DNA of 64,000 bases from CAVVSQ01 sp963848825 (GCA_963848825.1 CAWKFA010000010.1:248001-312000), one strand, 5' to 3'. Shown: positions 48,408 through 57,623, numbered from the stretch's first letter. Program-made: numbers and translations. Notes: generated by a model from the letters alone, not told the origin.

Positions 48408-50816
48408 ATGGTTGATAATTCATCCTCACGAGACTTGGGCGGACGCCGCTTGCGCGGAGCCTTGATTCTTGGTATGGGCGGCGTAGCCATCGTGGCTCCG
48501 TTTTTCTCGGGGCCGTTGGCCCTATTCATCGTCGGGTTGCTGCTCATCGTTTGTGGCGTGCTGGAATTGTATGAGTCCTTTGGGCTGACCGATGATTCCG
48601 GTTTGCGCACAGCGTATTTGAGTGGCGCTCTGTCCGTGTTCGCCGGCATCCTTCTTCTCAATTCACCGCAGCTGGTTTTGGGCGGCTTGTCTCTCTTGTT
48701 CGGCGGCTCGTTTCTGCTCGACGGCGTTAACAAGGTCATTGCATCCTTGACAAACCGCACCGCCGGGACGCGGTGGGAATGGTCGTTTGGTGTCGGTTTG
48801 GCCAATCTGGGGTTGGGACTGGTGCTGGTTACCAAATGGCCGGTTGCGGGAGAGGCGGTAGTGGTGATCCTGGTGGGTTTGCGCATGCTGGCGGCTGGCT
48901 GGCCGATGGTTTTGAGGCGCGTGGATGCAACCCTGGCCACCCAACCGCGCCCGGGGTTGCATCCCGATCACCGGTTAGGACTGCCTCCTCATGCGGAGTT
49001 TACCAAACTGGAAGATGCTTTTGCGCAGGAGGACGCCGGGCGCCGCTCCATCGACGCTTACTGGTGCTGGATATTCATCCTGTTGTTTTTCGCCATCCAC
49101 GTCGGCCGCATGCGTGTAGATTGGAACCTGGTCGGCATGATTTCTCCCCTGGTGGCAGTTTTGGGCGATATTGGCACCGCGATGTTAATGGCCTTTGGTC
49201 TCCTGTTGCCTTTCCGCTTGGCCTGGCGCAAATTAACACGCCGTGTCGAGCGGCGTGGCTGGGTTAACCTGTTGCAACTCATCGACTCCGGTCGCAAGCC
49301 CAGGCCTCTAGGTCGGTTGAGCCGCCGCTGGTTATTGAGCCGTCTGCGTTTCTCGCGGCGCGTGGCCGCTTTGCGTTATTCGCCGCGTGCAGCCTTGCGC
49401 TGGGGTATGCAAGTCGGCTTGCCGGCGACGGCGCTCTTGATCGCGGTGAACCCCATGTGGGGTTTTAATTGGGTCTTCAACAGCGAAAGCTGGGCCACTG
49501 GCGCCTGGGACAGCTGGGCAGCGGCACGCACCGATACCTGGCGGGAAAAGATGATTGAAGCCGTCCAGCGACAATACCCCAACCTGCCGGCAGAGCGTTT
49601 ATTTCAGGTCGAGCCGCCCGGTGTGCAGGGCAGCGCTGATTTCAGCTTCCTGATCCTGGGTGATACGGGCGAAGGCGGAGGCGCCCAACATTCCTTGCGA
49701 GATCAATATCTGCTTCTCGGCCAACGGCCGGACCTCAAATTCCTGGTGATTTCCTCGGACGTCATCTACCCGTCGGGCGGCATGTTGGACTATGAACCCA
49801 AATTCCATCTCCCCTTCAAAGGTTTCACAAAACCGATTTACGCGGTACCCGGCAATCATGATTGGTACGACGCCTTGGAAGCATTCGCCGCCAACTTCTT
49901 GGAAGCGGACGCTGCCCGCGCCTGCATGTTGGCCCGCATCGAAACCGACAATCGCCTCACCAGCACGACCGAGAAACACATCGAAAGCTACATTCACGAG
50001 GCAGCGCGTCTCCGTCAGGAATATGGCGTGAGCACGGGTTGGCAGCGCGGGCCGTTTTTTGAAGTGCAAACGGATCGTTTCGCGCTGCTCGTGGTGGACA
50101 CGGGCGTGTTGCGTAGCGTGGATTCCAAGCAGTGGGATTGGCTCAAGGCGGCACTGGAACGCGCTCGCGGAAAATTCATCATGGCCATCTTGGGCCATCC
50201 TTTGTACGCAGGCGGCCGGTATCAGGGGGGGGTGGATGCTGCCGGCGAATGGTCAGGTCCCCTTGAGGTCGAGCCGTTTGTCGCCCTCCATCGCCTTCTC
50301 AAAGAGCACCAGGCCCAGGTGGTCATGGCCGGCGATACCCATTATTTCGAACACTATCTGGAAAAATATCAAGTCGGCGACGCAACGCGGACCATGTTGC
50401 ACTTCGTCAACGGCGGTGGCGGCGCCTACCTCAGTATCGGCACCCCGCTGGACTGGCCGAAAAAACCGGCGGTACCCGACTGTGCCTTCTTTCCGAGTAC
50501 CCAGGCTGTGATCGCCAAACTGGACAAGGATACTCCCGCCTGGAAAATGCCCCTGTGGCTCTGGGGCAAACATCTGCATGCTTGGCCGTTCACGGCCGAG
50601 ACCATTGCGGGAGCATTTGATTACAGCCGAGCGCCCTTCTTTCAAAGTTTCGTCGAAGTGCGCGTCGAGGGATCGGCCAACCGGGTTCGCCTGATACCCC
50701 ATGGCGCCGATGGCCCCTTGCGCTGGCGGCATTTGCAAACATTTGGCTCCATCATGCCGGCCGGTAAAACGTCAGACGATCTGGTGGAGTGGGTGGTGGA
50801 AATGCCGAGACATTGA
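48408..50816 (+). CDS. HdeD-like membrane domain fused to calcineurin-like metallophosphoesterase
   Basis: I place the start at ATG 48408 (MVDNSSSRDLGGRRLRG); the open frame further upstream overlaps the amylase remnant. Residues 15-180 form six short helices in HdeD style (ALILGMGGVAIVAPFFSGPL, FAGILLLNSPQLVLGGLSLL). Two or more further helices lie at about residues 225-290. Residues about 400-750 are a metallophosphoesterase: LILGDTGEGGGAQHSL, AVPGNHDWYDALEAF, ILGHPLYAGGRYQGG, MAGDTHYFEHYLEKY, the metal ligand set of the family. The outer or inner side of the phosphatase cannot be told. Substrate unknown. A short hairpin (50818) ends the gene, and a DUF2252 gene follows. Confidence 0.85.
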   Translation: MVDNSSSRDLGGRRLRGALILGMGGVAIVAPFFSGPLALFIVGLLLIVCGVLELYESFGLTDDSGLRTAYLSGALSVFAGILLLNSPQLVLGGLSLLFGGSFLLDGVNKVIASLTNRTAGTRWEWSFGVGLANLGLGLVLVTKWPVAGEAVVVILVGLRMLAAGWPMVLRRVDATLATQPRPGLHPDHRLGLPPHAEFTKLEDAFAQEDAGRRSIDAYWCWIFILLFFAIHVGRMRVDWNLVGMISPLVAVLGDIGTAMLMAFGLLLPFRLAWRKLTRRVERRGWVNLLQLIDSGRKPRPLGRLSRRWLLSRLRFSRRVAALRYSPRAALRWGMQVGLPATALLIAVNPMWGFNWVFNSESWATGAWDSWAAARTDTWREKMIEAVQRQYPNLPAERLFQVEPPGVQGSADFSFLILGDTGEGGGAQHSLRDQYLLLGQRPDLKFLVISSDVIYPSGGMLDYEPKFHLPFKGFTKPIYAVPGNHDWYDALEAFAANFLEADAARACMLARIETDNRLTSTTEKHIESYIHEAARLRQEYGVSTGWQRGPFFEVQTDRFALLVVDTGVLRSVDSKQWDWLKAALERARGKFIMAILGHPLYAGGRYQGGVDAAGEWSGPLEVEPFVALHRLLKEHQAQVVMAGDTHYFEHYLEKYQVGDATRTMLHFVNGGGGAYLSIGTPLDWPKKPAVPDCAFFPSTQAVIAKLDKDTPAWKMPLWLWGKHLHAWPFTAETIAGAFDYSRAPFFQSFVEVRVEGSANRVRLIPHGADGPLRWRHLQTFGSIMPAGKTSDDLVEWVVEMPRH

Positions 50817-50817
50817 C

Positions 50818-50834
50818 CCAGTTGGAACAACTGG
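50818..50834 (+). terminator. Short hairpin after the phosphoesterase gene
   Basis: CCAGTTG-GAA-CAACTGG is a 7-bp perfect stem two bases after the stop codon. It lacks a T run, so it is a weak terminator or an RNA-processing hairpin. Confidence 0.4.
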
Positions 50835-50898
50835 ATTGGTTTGAGGAGTATGAAACGTAAAAAGAATTCCGTTAAATCAGCTATATCGGAGGCTACTC

Positions 50899-52419
50899 AT
50901 GGCTATTGCAAATCGTCTTCGTAGGGACGGGGTTCCCGAAAACTCCACCCCGGCAGCGGTGGAACCCCCGCCAAATTCCGGCAAGGAAACCGACCAGCGT
51001 TCTGAGTTCTGGCAAACGCTGGACGCCTATCACCCCGCACGGCCATTGGAATCTGCCACTAGCCGCTTGGAAAAGGGACAGGCTCTGCGATCGCGCACGC
51101 CGCGTGAGGCACATGCCGGCTGGACCCCAGCGCCGGAGCGGCCGGATCCCGTGGCAATACTCCTGGCCGGCAACCAAGGCCGCCAGGAAGAACTCATACC
51201 GTTACGCATGGGCAGAATGGCGGCCTCGCCATTTGCTTTTCTGCGTGGCGCCGCGACGGTCATGGCTTCCGACCTGTCGCAGACGCCGGTCAGCGGCATG
51301 CAAGTCATCATTGACGGCGATGCGCACATCAATAACTTCGGGCTGTATGGAACTCCTCAGCGTGACGTCGTGGTCGACCTCAATGACTTTGACGAGGCAA
51401 CCCTGGGGCCCTGGGAATGGGATTTGAAACGCCTGGTGGCCAGCGTGAATGTCGCCGGCCGCGAGAATGGACTTAACCGCAAGGAGCGCCGCAGCGCCGT
51501 CTCCAAGTGTGTCGCGGGTTACGCCTTGAATAGCCAGCGGTTGGCGGAAATGGGTGTGCTCGATACCTGGTCCCTTTTCGCCTACGCCGACCTCGATCGA
51601 CAAATGCCCATTCTGAAGCAGCACGGCATTCAGATCGGCAGCAAGTTTCAAGCCGTGTTGCGCAAGACCTTGGCCAAGGCCAAGCAAACAACCAGCCAGA
51701 CGTTGCTTGGCAAAGTCGCCCGGCGCCAGGCCGACGGCGGGTGGCGCTTCAATGAACAGCCTCCCGTGTTGACACGCATTGATAGTGCGACGCGCGACAA
51801 GGTCGTTGCCGCCCTGGTCGATTACGCCGAGACCGTACCCCAACATATTCGCTTCTTGCTCAAGCGCTACTCGGTCGCGGACGTGGCTCATCGCGTGGTC
51901 GGTGTCGGCAGCGTTGGGGTGCGCGCTTACCTTGTGCTGCTCTTTGGCAACGGTGAGCAGGACCCACTGTTCCTTCAAGTCAAGGAAGCGCTCCCACCCG
52001 CTCACGGGCCCTACCTGCCGGCCCTGAAGATGCGCGTCCAACACGAAGGCCACCGCGTCATCGGCGGACAGCGTCTATTGCAAGCGATGGGCGATCCTCT
52101 CCTGGGCTACACCACCATCGACGAGCGGCACTACTTCGTGCGCCAAATGAAAAACATGAAGGCCTCAATGCCGATTGAATTCCTTATCGGCGAGCCCTTC
52201 GAGTTTTGGGCCTGGACTTGCGGGACTTTGTTGGGACGCGCTCATGCCCGGACGGGGGACGCCGCCAAGATCGCGGGCTATATCGGCAGAGGAAACGTCC
52301 TGTCGGCATCGCTGGCAGAGTTCGCGGAACGGTATGGGGACCAGACCGAAAAGGACCACGCGGCGCTGGTGGCGGCGATCAAGTCAGGCCGTGTTACCGC
52401 CATCCAGGGTGAGGATTAG
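50899..52419 (+). CDS. DUF2252 family protein
   Basis: 506 residues with ribosome site GGAGG and no frame breaks. Conserved segments: RMGRMAASPFAFLRGAATVM, VIIDGDAHINNFGLYGTPQR, VVVDLNDFDEATLGPWEWDL then KRLVASVNVAGR, RVVGVGSVGVRAYLVLLFG, DPLFLQVKEA, HEGHRVIGGQRLLQAMGDPL, YFVRQMKNMKAS. The fold is aminoglycoside-phosphotransferase/kinase-like: GDAHxxNFG matches the catalytic HGDxHxxN pattern and DxNDFDE the metal site (inference from motif similarity). The natural substrate is unknown to me. It is probably transcribed with the preceding phosphoesterase. Confidence 0.9.
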   Translation: MAIANRLRRDGVPENSTPAAVEPPPNSGKETDQRSEFWQTLDAYHPARPLESATSRLEKGQALRSRTPREAHAGWTPAPERPDPVAILLAGNQGRQEELIPLRMGRMAASPFAFLRGAATVMASDLSQTPVSGMQVIIDGDAHINNFGLYGTPQRDVVVDLNDFDEATLGPWEWDLKRLVASVNVAGRENGLNRKERRSAVSKCVAGYALNSQRLAEMGVLDTWSLFAYADLDRQMPILKQHGIQIGSKFQAVLRKTLAKAKQTTSQTLLGKVARRQADGGWRFNEQPPVLTRIDSATRDKVVAALVDYAETVPQHIRFLLKRYSVADVAHRVVGVGSVGVRAYLVLLFGNGEQDPLFLQVKEALPPAHGPYLPALKMRVQHEGHRVIGGQRLLQAMGDPLLGYTTIDERHYFVRQMKNMKASMPIEFLIGEPFEFWAWTCGTLLGRAHARTGDAAKIAGYIGRGNVLSASLAEFAERYGDQTEKDHAALVAAIKSGRVTAIQGED

Positions 52420-52453
52420 TCGAATCCTCCTTCAGACGCAGGCACAGGATACA

Positions 52454-53176
52454 ATGAGCAAAATAGCAATGGACAATCACCGAGCGCCGGCGCCTCCCCG
52501 AGTTGTTGGCATTGTCGGCATTATTTTTTCAGCGCTGTATATGACAAGCCTGATAATTGTGCGTTTGGCGATGCCGGCCGATCCGACGGATCCGGCGCCT
52601 GGCTAAGCTGACCCGGCGCACCGGAGTGGTGTCCGCGTGGCGTTAAATCTGGTTCCTTTTACCGGGCTGGCGTTCCTCTGGTTCATGGGCGTGTTGCGCA
52701 GCCGCATCGGTTTGCTTGAAGACCAGCTGCTGGCAACGGTATTCTTTGGCAGTGGCTTGCTATTCGTCGGCTTGCTGTTCGCCACGGCCGCGGTTGCCGG
52801 AGGAGTGCTGGAGGCTTTCGGGGGGGAGGGCCGGCCCCCCGCTCTTGGCGAAACCTATGCCTTGAGTCGGCGAATAAGCCATGTGCTCATGAACACCTTC
52901 GCCGTGAAGATGGCCGGTGTGTTCATGTTCGTGACAACAACCATTGGACTCCGAACCGCGATATTCCCCCGTTGGCTGGTATACCTCGGCTACGCGCTTG
53001 CCCTGGTGATGTTGCTGACGATCACAGACTTCGCCTGGATCGCGCTGGTCTTTCCGTCGTGGGTGCTTTTGGTAAGCACATATATTCTCGTCACAACCTC
53101 CCGCCAGGAGGATCTTCGCCATGAGCAACCGTCCAAAACAGACGTTTCCAGACATGACAACCCAAGAACGCGATGA
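52454..53176 (+). CDS. Small membrane protein (two compensating frame breaks)
   Basis: It starts at ATG 52454 (MSKIAMDNHRAPAPPRVVGI) with one helix (VVGIVGIIFSALYMTSLIIV). At 52594-52620 the frame hits a TAA. Adding one base in CCGGCGCC and removing one in AGCTGACCC would give DPGAWLSDPAHRSGVRVALN in frame with the second long piece (MALNLVPFTGLAFLWFMGVL), which has four more helices and ends at 53176. The tail after TSRQEDLRHEQ overlaps the next gene. Function unknown; such proteins recur in planctomycetes as orphan membrane proteins. Confidence 0.65.
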
Positions 53177-53360
53177 CATCTTGCGCCGCATCTTGGACGC
53201 GGTCGAGAAAGATCAGCGCCAACGCTGGGTCGAAATCGTCTGCGCAATCGTGCTGTCGTTAGCAACGATGGCTTCGGCCTGGTGCGCTTATCAAGCAACC
53301 CTTTGGGGTTCCCGGGTGACGGTAGTCGTTTTGGCGACCATGCCCCTTTGCACTGAGTGA
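53121..53360 (+). pseudogene. Truncated small membrane protein
   Basis: 79 residues: a charged helix (RDDILRRILDAVEKDQRQRW), then a membrane helix (VEIVCAIVLSLATMASAWCA) and YQATLWGSRVT. The DxxQRWxEIxCAxxLSLATxASAWCAYQxTLWGG pattern normally opens a longer protein of about 190 residues. Here it stops soon after TLWG, so the gene seems cut short. It overlaps the previous gene's end by 56 bases in another frame. Confidence 0.55.
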
Positions 53361-53395
53361 GCGCGGGCAAACTGAAAAACGAAGAGGTCGGCACC

Positions 53396-53782
53396 ATGGC
53401 CAAGGCTGAAAAACCCGCTGACATCAACGGCTATATCTCACACTTTCCTGCCGACGTGCAGGCAATACTCGAGAAGGTGCGGGCAACTATCCGACGTGCC
53501 GCACCCGATACCAAGGAAGTAATCAGTTACATGATGCCCGCTTTTAGGCAGCACGGCATTCTGGTCTATTTCGCCGCCTGGAAGAAGCACATCGGGCTGT
53601 ATCCGCCAATCTCCGGTGACAAAACTCTGGAGAAAGCCAGCGCACGGTACGCTGGGCCGAAAGGTAATCTGCAATTTCCGCTCGACGAGCCGATTCCTTT
53701 CGACCTGATCGAACGGATCGTGAAGCTGCGAGTGAAACAGGATCTTGCGAAAGCGGCGGCAAGGCGCAAGAAGCGTAGATAG
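53396..53782 (+). CDS. DUF1801/YdhG-like protein
   Basis: 128 residues from ATG 53396, with GAGG eight bases upstream (an in-frame upstream stretch to 53357 has no good site). Motifs fit the YdhG/YjhX-type DUF1801 fold related to frataxin-like iron chaperones: YISHFPADVQAILEKVRATI, APDTKEVISYMMPAFRQHGI, LVYFAAWKKHIGLYP, KGNLQFPLDEPIPFDLIERI, VKLRV. Role in the cell unproven. The C-terminus is basic (ARRKKRR). Confidence 0.85.
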   Translation: MAKAEKPADINGYISHFPADVQAILEKVRATIRRAAPDTKEVISYMMPAFRQHGILVYFAAWKKHIGLYPPISGDKTLEKASARYAGPKGNLQFPLDEPIPFDLIERIVKLRVKQDLAKAAARRKKRR

Positions 53783-53833
53783 GAGTTGGTCATTTTTGGT
53801 GGGATAAAATGACGCGTTGGGTTATTGACGCCG

Positions 53834-53883
53834 CTAGCTGACAGACCTTGCGTTCCTGCCGCACAAGGCGGCAGGGGACGAAT
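53834..53883. repeat. REP-like palindromic repeat, unit 1
   Basis: A unit of about 50 bp running from CTAGCTG to GGGGACGAAT with an internal CCTGCCG...CGGCAGG hairpin. A second unit follows 69 bp on at 53903-53953. Both lie upstream of the VOC gene. Confidence 0.6.
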
Positions 53884-53902
53884 ACCATTATGCTTTCTCC
53901 CT

Positions 53903-53953
53903 CTAGCTGCAGACCTTGCATTCCTGCCGCACACGAGGCGGCAGGGGACGAAT
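53903..53953. repeat. REP-like palindromic repeat, unit 2
   Basis: This matches unit 1 with a few changes (AAGG versus CGAGG in the loop), keeping the CCTGCCG/CGGCAGG stem. Stem conservation with a varying loop suggests a mobile REP family or paired RNA hairpins. Confidence 0.6.
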
Positions 53954-54051
53954 CATCCATCACCAAAGGTTGTGAATTCGTACTGTATACTTTGTGCCCA
54001 CATCTTCGGGCACGGTCTTCATCGACAACGCGAACTATCAGGAGAACAATC

Positions 54052-54840
54052 ATGGAAATCAACAACGCGAAGCTGGCGAACTTTTGCTGGTTTGAGTTGG
54101 CGACCAGCGACCAAACGGCGGCCAAGAAATTTTATGACGGGTTGTTCGGCTGGCAGGCCAACGATGTCCCCATGGGCGCGCACGGCTACTACACCACCTT
54201 CCAGCTCCACGGCAAGAAAGTCGGGGCCGCGTACACGCTGATGCCGGATCAGGCTCAGCAGGGCGTACCGCCGCATTGGGGAACCTACGTGGCTGTGGCG
54301 GACGTCGATGCCGCGATCGTAAAGGCGCAGACGCTGGGCGGCGTCCTGCTCGCTGGCCCCATGGACGTTGCGGATCACGGGCGCATGGCGGTGCTGCGCG
54401 ATCCGACGGGCGCGGTCATTAGCCTGTGGCAGGCAAGACAGCACCAGGGTGTCGGCCTATGGGGGGAAGTCGGTGCATTCTGCTGGAGCGAACTCATGAC
54501 ACGCGACACGGCGGCCGCGACCAAGTTCTACACCGCGCTGTTCGGCTGGAAGACGAAAGTAAGCGATGCCGGCGGTTTCGCCTATACGCACTGGCAAAAC
54601 GACGGCGCCGACATCGGCGGCATGATCGCAATCATGGATCAGTGGGGCCCGATGCCCTCCTGCTGGCTCAATTACGTGCAGGTCGCCAACTGCGACGAGA
54701 CGACGGCCAAGGCCACTTCGCTCGGCGGCAAAGTCTGCATGCCGCCAACCGACATTCCCAACACCGGCCGCTTCGCGATGCTGCAAGATCCTCAAGGTGC
54801 GGCGCTCTCGGTGATCGCCGTGACGGCCATGCCCAAGTAA
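54052..54840 (+). CDS. Two-domain VOC (glyoxalase/bleomycin-resistance fold) protein
   Basis: The ATG at 54052 has AGGAG eight bases upstream; the open frame further up overlaps the repeats. Two tandem VOC modules (residues about 8-125 and 135-260) each start FCWFEL/FCWSEL with KFYDGLFGWQ and KFYTALFGWK, and end DPTGAVISLWQ and DPQGAALSVIAV. The modules are typical of planctomycete and actinobacterial CFP32-like proteins. The usual glyoxalase metal ligands are not clearly conserved, so it may bind a ligand rather than act as an enzyme. Confidence 0.88.
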   Translation: MEINNAKLANFCWFELATSDQTAAKKFYDGLFGWQANDVPMGAHGYYTTFQLHGKKVGAAYTLMPDQAQQGVPPHWGTYVAVADVDAAIVKAQTLGGVLLAGPMDVADHGRMAVLRDPTGAVISLWQARQHQGVGLWGEVGAFCWSELMTRDTAAATKFYTALFGWKTKVSDAGGFAYTHWQNDGADIGGMIAIMDQWGPMPSCWLNYVQVANCDETTAKATSLGGKVCMPPTDIPNTGRFAMLQDPQGAALSVIAVTAMPK

Positions 54841-54889
54841 TGACACCGGCGGTAACGCGCTGATTGGTTTAAAGATCGAATCCGCCTGG

Positions 54890-56413
54890 TCAGCGCGCCG
54901 CCGGCTCGAGCCCGCCGCGAATTCTGTCCACCCTGGTCCGGATGGTTTTATACTCACTACGTAAACTGTTCACGGTTGGGAATTCATAGAGATCCCGGAG
55001 CTTCATATTGGGAATGCCCGGCACAACTTTCGCCAGGTCCTTGCGTTTGAGAAAAGCATCGGCTTTGCCGATCCACTCCACGCGTTCGGCGGAGCCCTCC
55101 GCGGGAATGGCCATGCGAACGAGCTGGTCCCCCTCTTCAATCTGCTTTTTTAGCCAGCCTTTCTCCTCGGCAAGTGCCGTCGTGAGGCTTGCGAGCTGGT
55201 TTTGATATTGCTGAAACTTCTTGCCAAGCTGCGTGCCGGCCCAGGGGACGGCATACACGGACGGCAGCGCGATTTTTTCAAGTTCCTGGCCGTAGCTTTC
55301 GATGTCCTCTTCCTTTTTGAAAAAGCGCACCAGCTTGAGGCCGCTCAACTTCTTGTTGAACTCTTGATAGCTCGTCATCTCCTCAAGGGCTTCCTGAACT
55401 TCCTTCCGCAGAGATCTGGGCAACTCGACGAAGGCAGGGTCTTCCTGAATCTTGACCAGCTCGTTGATCTTTGGGACGAGCGGTTCGCGCAACCATTGAT
55501 TGACGGCTACCGCTGGGCCGGGCAACACCGAGCGAATGGAGTTCTCCATGGCGGCCACCTCGGCGCTGGGGAGACTGAGCAAAAGCCCCGCGGCGCCGAG
55601 GCTCATGAAGACGATGAGCCCCAGCAAGGCCGTAACCGCCACATGGACACGGTGGAGGGAGCGGGCGCGCTCCTCATGAAAGGCGTGCGCCGAAACCAGG
55701 GCACTTTCAAGCAAGCCGGCCACGCCATAAGGCTCGCGCAGGCGCGCCGGGCCATCGCCAAGCGCCGGCGGCTTCACCGCCGTGGCCCAGGGAACCAGGT
55801 CAATCTTGCCAAAGGGAACCGCCAACGGCTCGAGAGATTGTTGCAAAAGGCCGGCGAGGGCGAACTTGACCTCTTCGATGCGAGTGCTCCAGGTATTGGC
55901 CGTGTCGTCGGCGCGAAGGAGCAGGTCACACTTCGTCAGGACGAGATAAACCGGCAAGCCCGCGACCTCACTGCGCTTGCCGCGTCGTTGTTCCAACAGC
56001 GCCAAAAACTGGGCCAGTTGGGCCGGTGCCACCTGACTTTGGTCAGCGGGCGCGACAGCCAGCACGAGCGCATCGGCCCTGTTGATGACAGTGGCGAGCG
56101 GACTGCGGTCGTCCAGCGATTTTGTGCCCGCGATATACTCCTGCGCGACCCGGCCGGCGCAGTCGATCAGCGTGGCGCGAACCGGAGTGCCCGACTGCAG
56201 ATAAACCACATCGACTTCGTCCAGATCCGCATCTCGTGGCGACGACGCCGTGAGCCCGACGGGAGCTTCGATCGTCCCGCCGTCCGAGGATTTGAGCTGC
56301 GCTTGCGCTGCCCGCGCCAGGGACGCCACGAGGGCAGTCTTGCCCACGCCCGCCATGCCCAGCACTACTATCCGCGGGCTGTCTGTCGTGTCGTCTGGCA
56401 TGTCCATACCCAC
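54890..56413 (-). CDS. Membrane-anchored GTPase of an ExbB/ExbD-type operon
   Basis: 507 residues; GTG at 56413, or ATG two codons later. The GTPase domain has P-loop VLGMAGVGKTAL, G3 IDCAGRVAQEY, and G4 LTKCDLLLR. A membrane helix follows (VAVTALLGLIVFMSLGAAGL, near residue 265), then a helical region of about 220 residues with coiled-coil character (KEVQEALEEMTSYQEFNKKL, QNQLASLTTALAEEKGWLKK). The gene is last in a minus-strand operon after a TolQ/ExbB-like and two ExbD-like genes, three bases after its neighbour. I infer that GTP state gates or assembles a proton-driven complex. The plus-strand ORF opposite is a shadow. Confidence 0.8.
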   Translation of the reverse strand: MGMDMPDDTTDSPRIVVLGMAGVGKTALVASLARAAQAQLKSSDGGTIEAPVGLTASSPRDADLDEVDVVYLQSGTPVRATLIDCAGRVAQEYIAGTKSLDDRSPLATVINRADALVLAVAPADQSQVAPAQLAQFLALLEQRRGKRSEVAGLPVYLVLTKCDLLLRADDTANTWSTRIEEVKFALAGLLQQSLEPLAVPFGKIDLVPWATAVKPPALGDGPARLREPYGVAGLLESALVSAHAFHEERARSLHRVHVAVTALLGLIVFMSLGAAGLLLSLPSAEVAAMENSIRSVLPGPAVAVNQWLREPLVPKINELVKIQEDPAFVELPRSLRKEVQEALEEMTSYQEFNKKLSGLKLVRFFKKEEDIESYGQELEKIALPSVYAVPWAGTQLGKKFQQYQNQLASLTTALAEEKGWLKKQIEEGDQLVRMAIPAEGSAERVEWIGKADAFLKRKDLAKVVPGIPNMKLRDLYEFPTVNSLRSEYKTIRTRVDRIRGGLEPAAR

Positions 56414-56414
56414 G

Positions 56415-57050
56415 TCACTTTCCCGGTTCCGCGTCCACGTCCTTCACCTGCGGCTTGCGTTTATAGCGCTCAACAATCGTATTAAGTCGCAAAACAGCCG
56501 CGTGTCCCGCGTCCACGCTGTTATTGGGGGTAAGAACAATCATCACGTAGGGCGCCAGATGTTCCTGGTTCTTCTGCAGGTAGTCCTCCACCTCCGCGAG
56601 CGCCACGGCCGGTTCGCGGCGCTTGATCAGGTAGTAGCGTCCGTCTCCCTGGTAGCGCTTGCCACCGATGACCTCAATTTCAAGAGTCTCCAGGTCCGCG
56701 GCCGAGGCAGCTTTCTTGGGTAGGCTGGGCTTGTCCGCGCTCTTTCCCGAACCGTCGCCTGCACCCAGTCCTGGGCCGCCGCCCGTGCCTGGCCCCCAAC
56801 CGAAACCACCACTGCCGCCCAACGGCAAAAAGTAAAATGCCAGCAAACCGCACAGGATGGCCCCAGCCAGTCGGGCCCATGGCAGCATCCAGGGTGGGGC
56901 CGCACGGCGGCAGGCCACGCGATAAACCACGCGCGCCACCGGACCGGCGCAAAACCACCCGACCAGCGCGCCACCAATCCCGGCCGCCACGCGCAGCCCC
57001 CAAAACACCCAACTCGTCAGTTCGATGGCCCCCAGAAGCAGCGACATCAT
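56415..57050 (-). CDS. ExbD-like membrane protein with glycine linker
   Basis: 211 residues. Two N-terminal helices (VFWGLRVAAGIGGALVGWFC; ARLAGAILCGLLAFYFLPLG), a Gly/Pro linker (GFGWGPGTGGGPGLGAGDGS) and a C-terminal domain (IEVIGGKRYQGDGRYYLIKR then AEVEDYLQKNQEHLAPYVMI and VLTPNNSVDAGHAAVLRLN) whose strand-helix plan resembles the periplasmic part of ExbD/TolR. The start overlaps the stop of the upstream ExbD gene (ATGA). Its role is probably coupling between the stator and the GTPase or the cell envelope. Confidence 0.65.
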   Translation of the reverse strand: MMSLLLGAIELTSWVFWGLRVAAGIGGALVGWFCAGPVARVVYRVACRRAAPPWMLPWARLAGAILCGLLAFYFLPLGGSGGFGWGPGTGGGPGLGAGDGSGKSADKPSLPKKAASAADLETLEIEVIGGKRYQGDGRYYLIKRREPAVALAEVEDYLQKNQEHLAPYVMIVLTPNNSVDAGHAAVLRLNTIVERYKRKPQVKDVDAEPGK

Positions 57051-57623
57051 GGCACGGCCTCCCGGCGCTTGAGGGAATTGGGAACCTTGATAAACCAGCC
57101 GCCATATTCCTTGGCCTGCTGCCGGGTTGGGAACCCGGAGTCGCCGCGCGGATAAAGAAAATAATAATAGAGATCCTGACCTTTGGATTCACGCTGGTGC
57201 CGCTCGATCAACTGGTGCGCCGTTTTCTCGTCGGCAATCTTCAGCCTGCTCGCGTCAGGCCGCGCTGGATCCACATAGTAAAAGCGCGCCGTCGGCACCG
57301 TCGATATCGAGCACCTTCAAGGCCATGCGTTCCGTGGCACGCCCGCGTTCCTGGAGCAGGCGCTGGACCTCGTCACGCAGCTTTTCCAGCTCGGCCAACT
57401 GCGGCCGCAAATCTTCGAACCTGGTCAGTTCCTGATTGCGACGTTCGAGTTCCTGCTCCAGCGACAGGACGACATCTGTCAGGTCCGTCGCGGACGCGGT
57501 TTTCTTGTCCAGTTCTTCCTCATTGACGATGGGCATGAGCAAGAAGACGCAGAAAAGCAACAGGAGAACATCTATCAGCGGAATAAAAAACCGCGTGACG
57601 CTGCGTCGAGGCATCGCGATCAT
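57047..57623 (-). CDS. ExbD/TolR-family protein (one frame break)
   Basis: ATG 57623 has GGAGG upstream and overlaps the ExbB-like stop. The single helix RFFIPLIDVLLLLFCVFLLM carries the conserved Asp of ExbD/TolR proton channels (PLIDVL). A coiled coil follows (LSLEQELERRNQELTRFEDL, then LAELEKLRDEVQRLLQERGR). Near 57290 the frame breaks; the next frame continues as VPTARFYYVDPARPDASRLK and the C-terminal domain (YFLYPRGDSGFPTRQQAKEY) to TGA 57047. The break is probably a sequence error because both sides are well formed. Together with the ExbB-like protein it should form a proton-driven motor. Confidence 0.8.

Noticed and set aside
55202..56485. 427-codon open frame on the plus strand opposite the GTPase
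   Set aside because: Exactly antisense to a gene with clear G1/G3/G4 motifs; its translation has no family features and codon use of a shadow frame.
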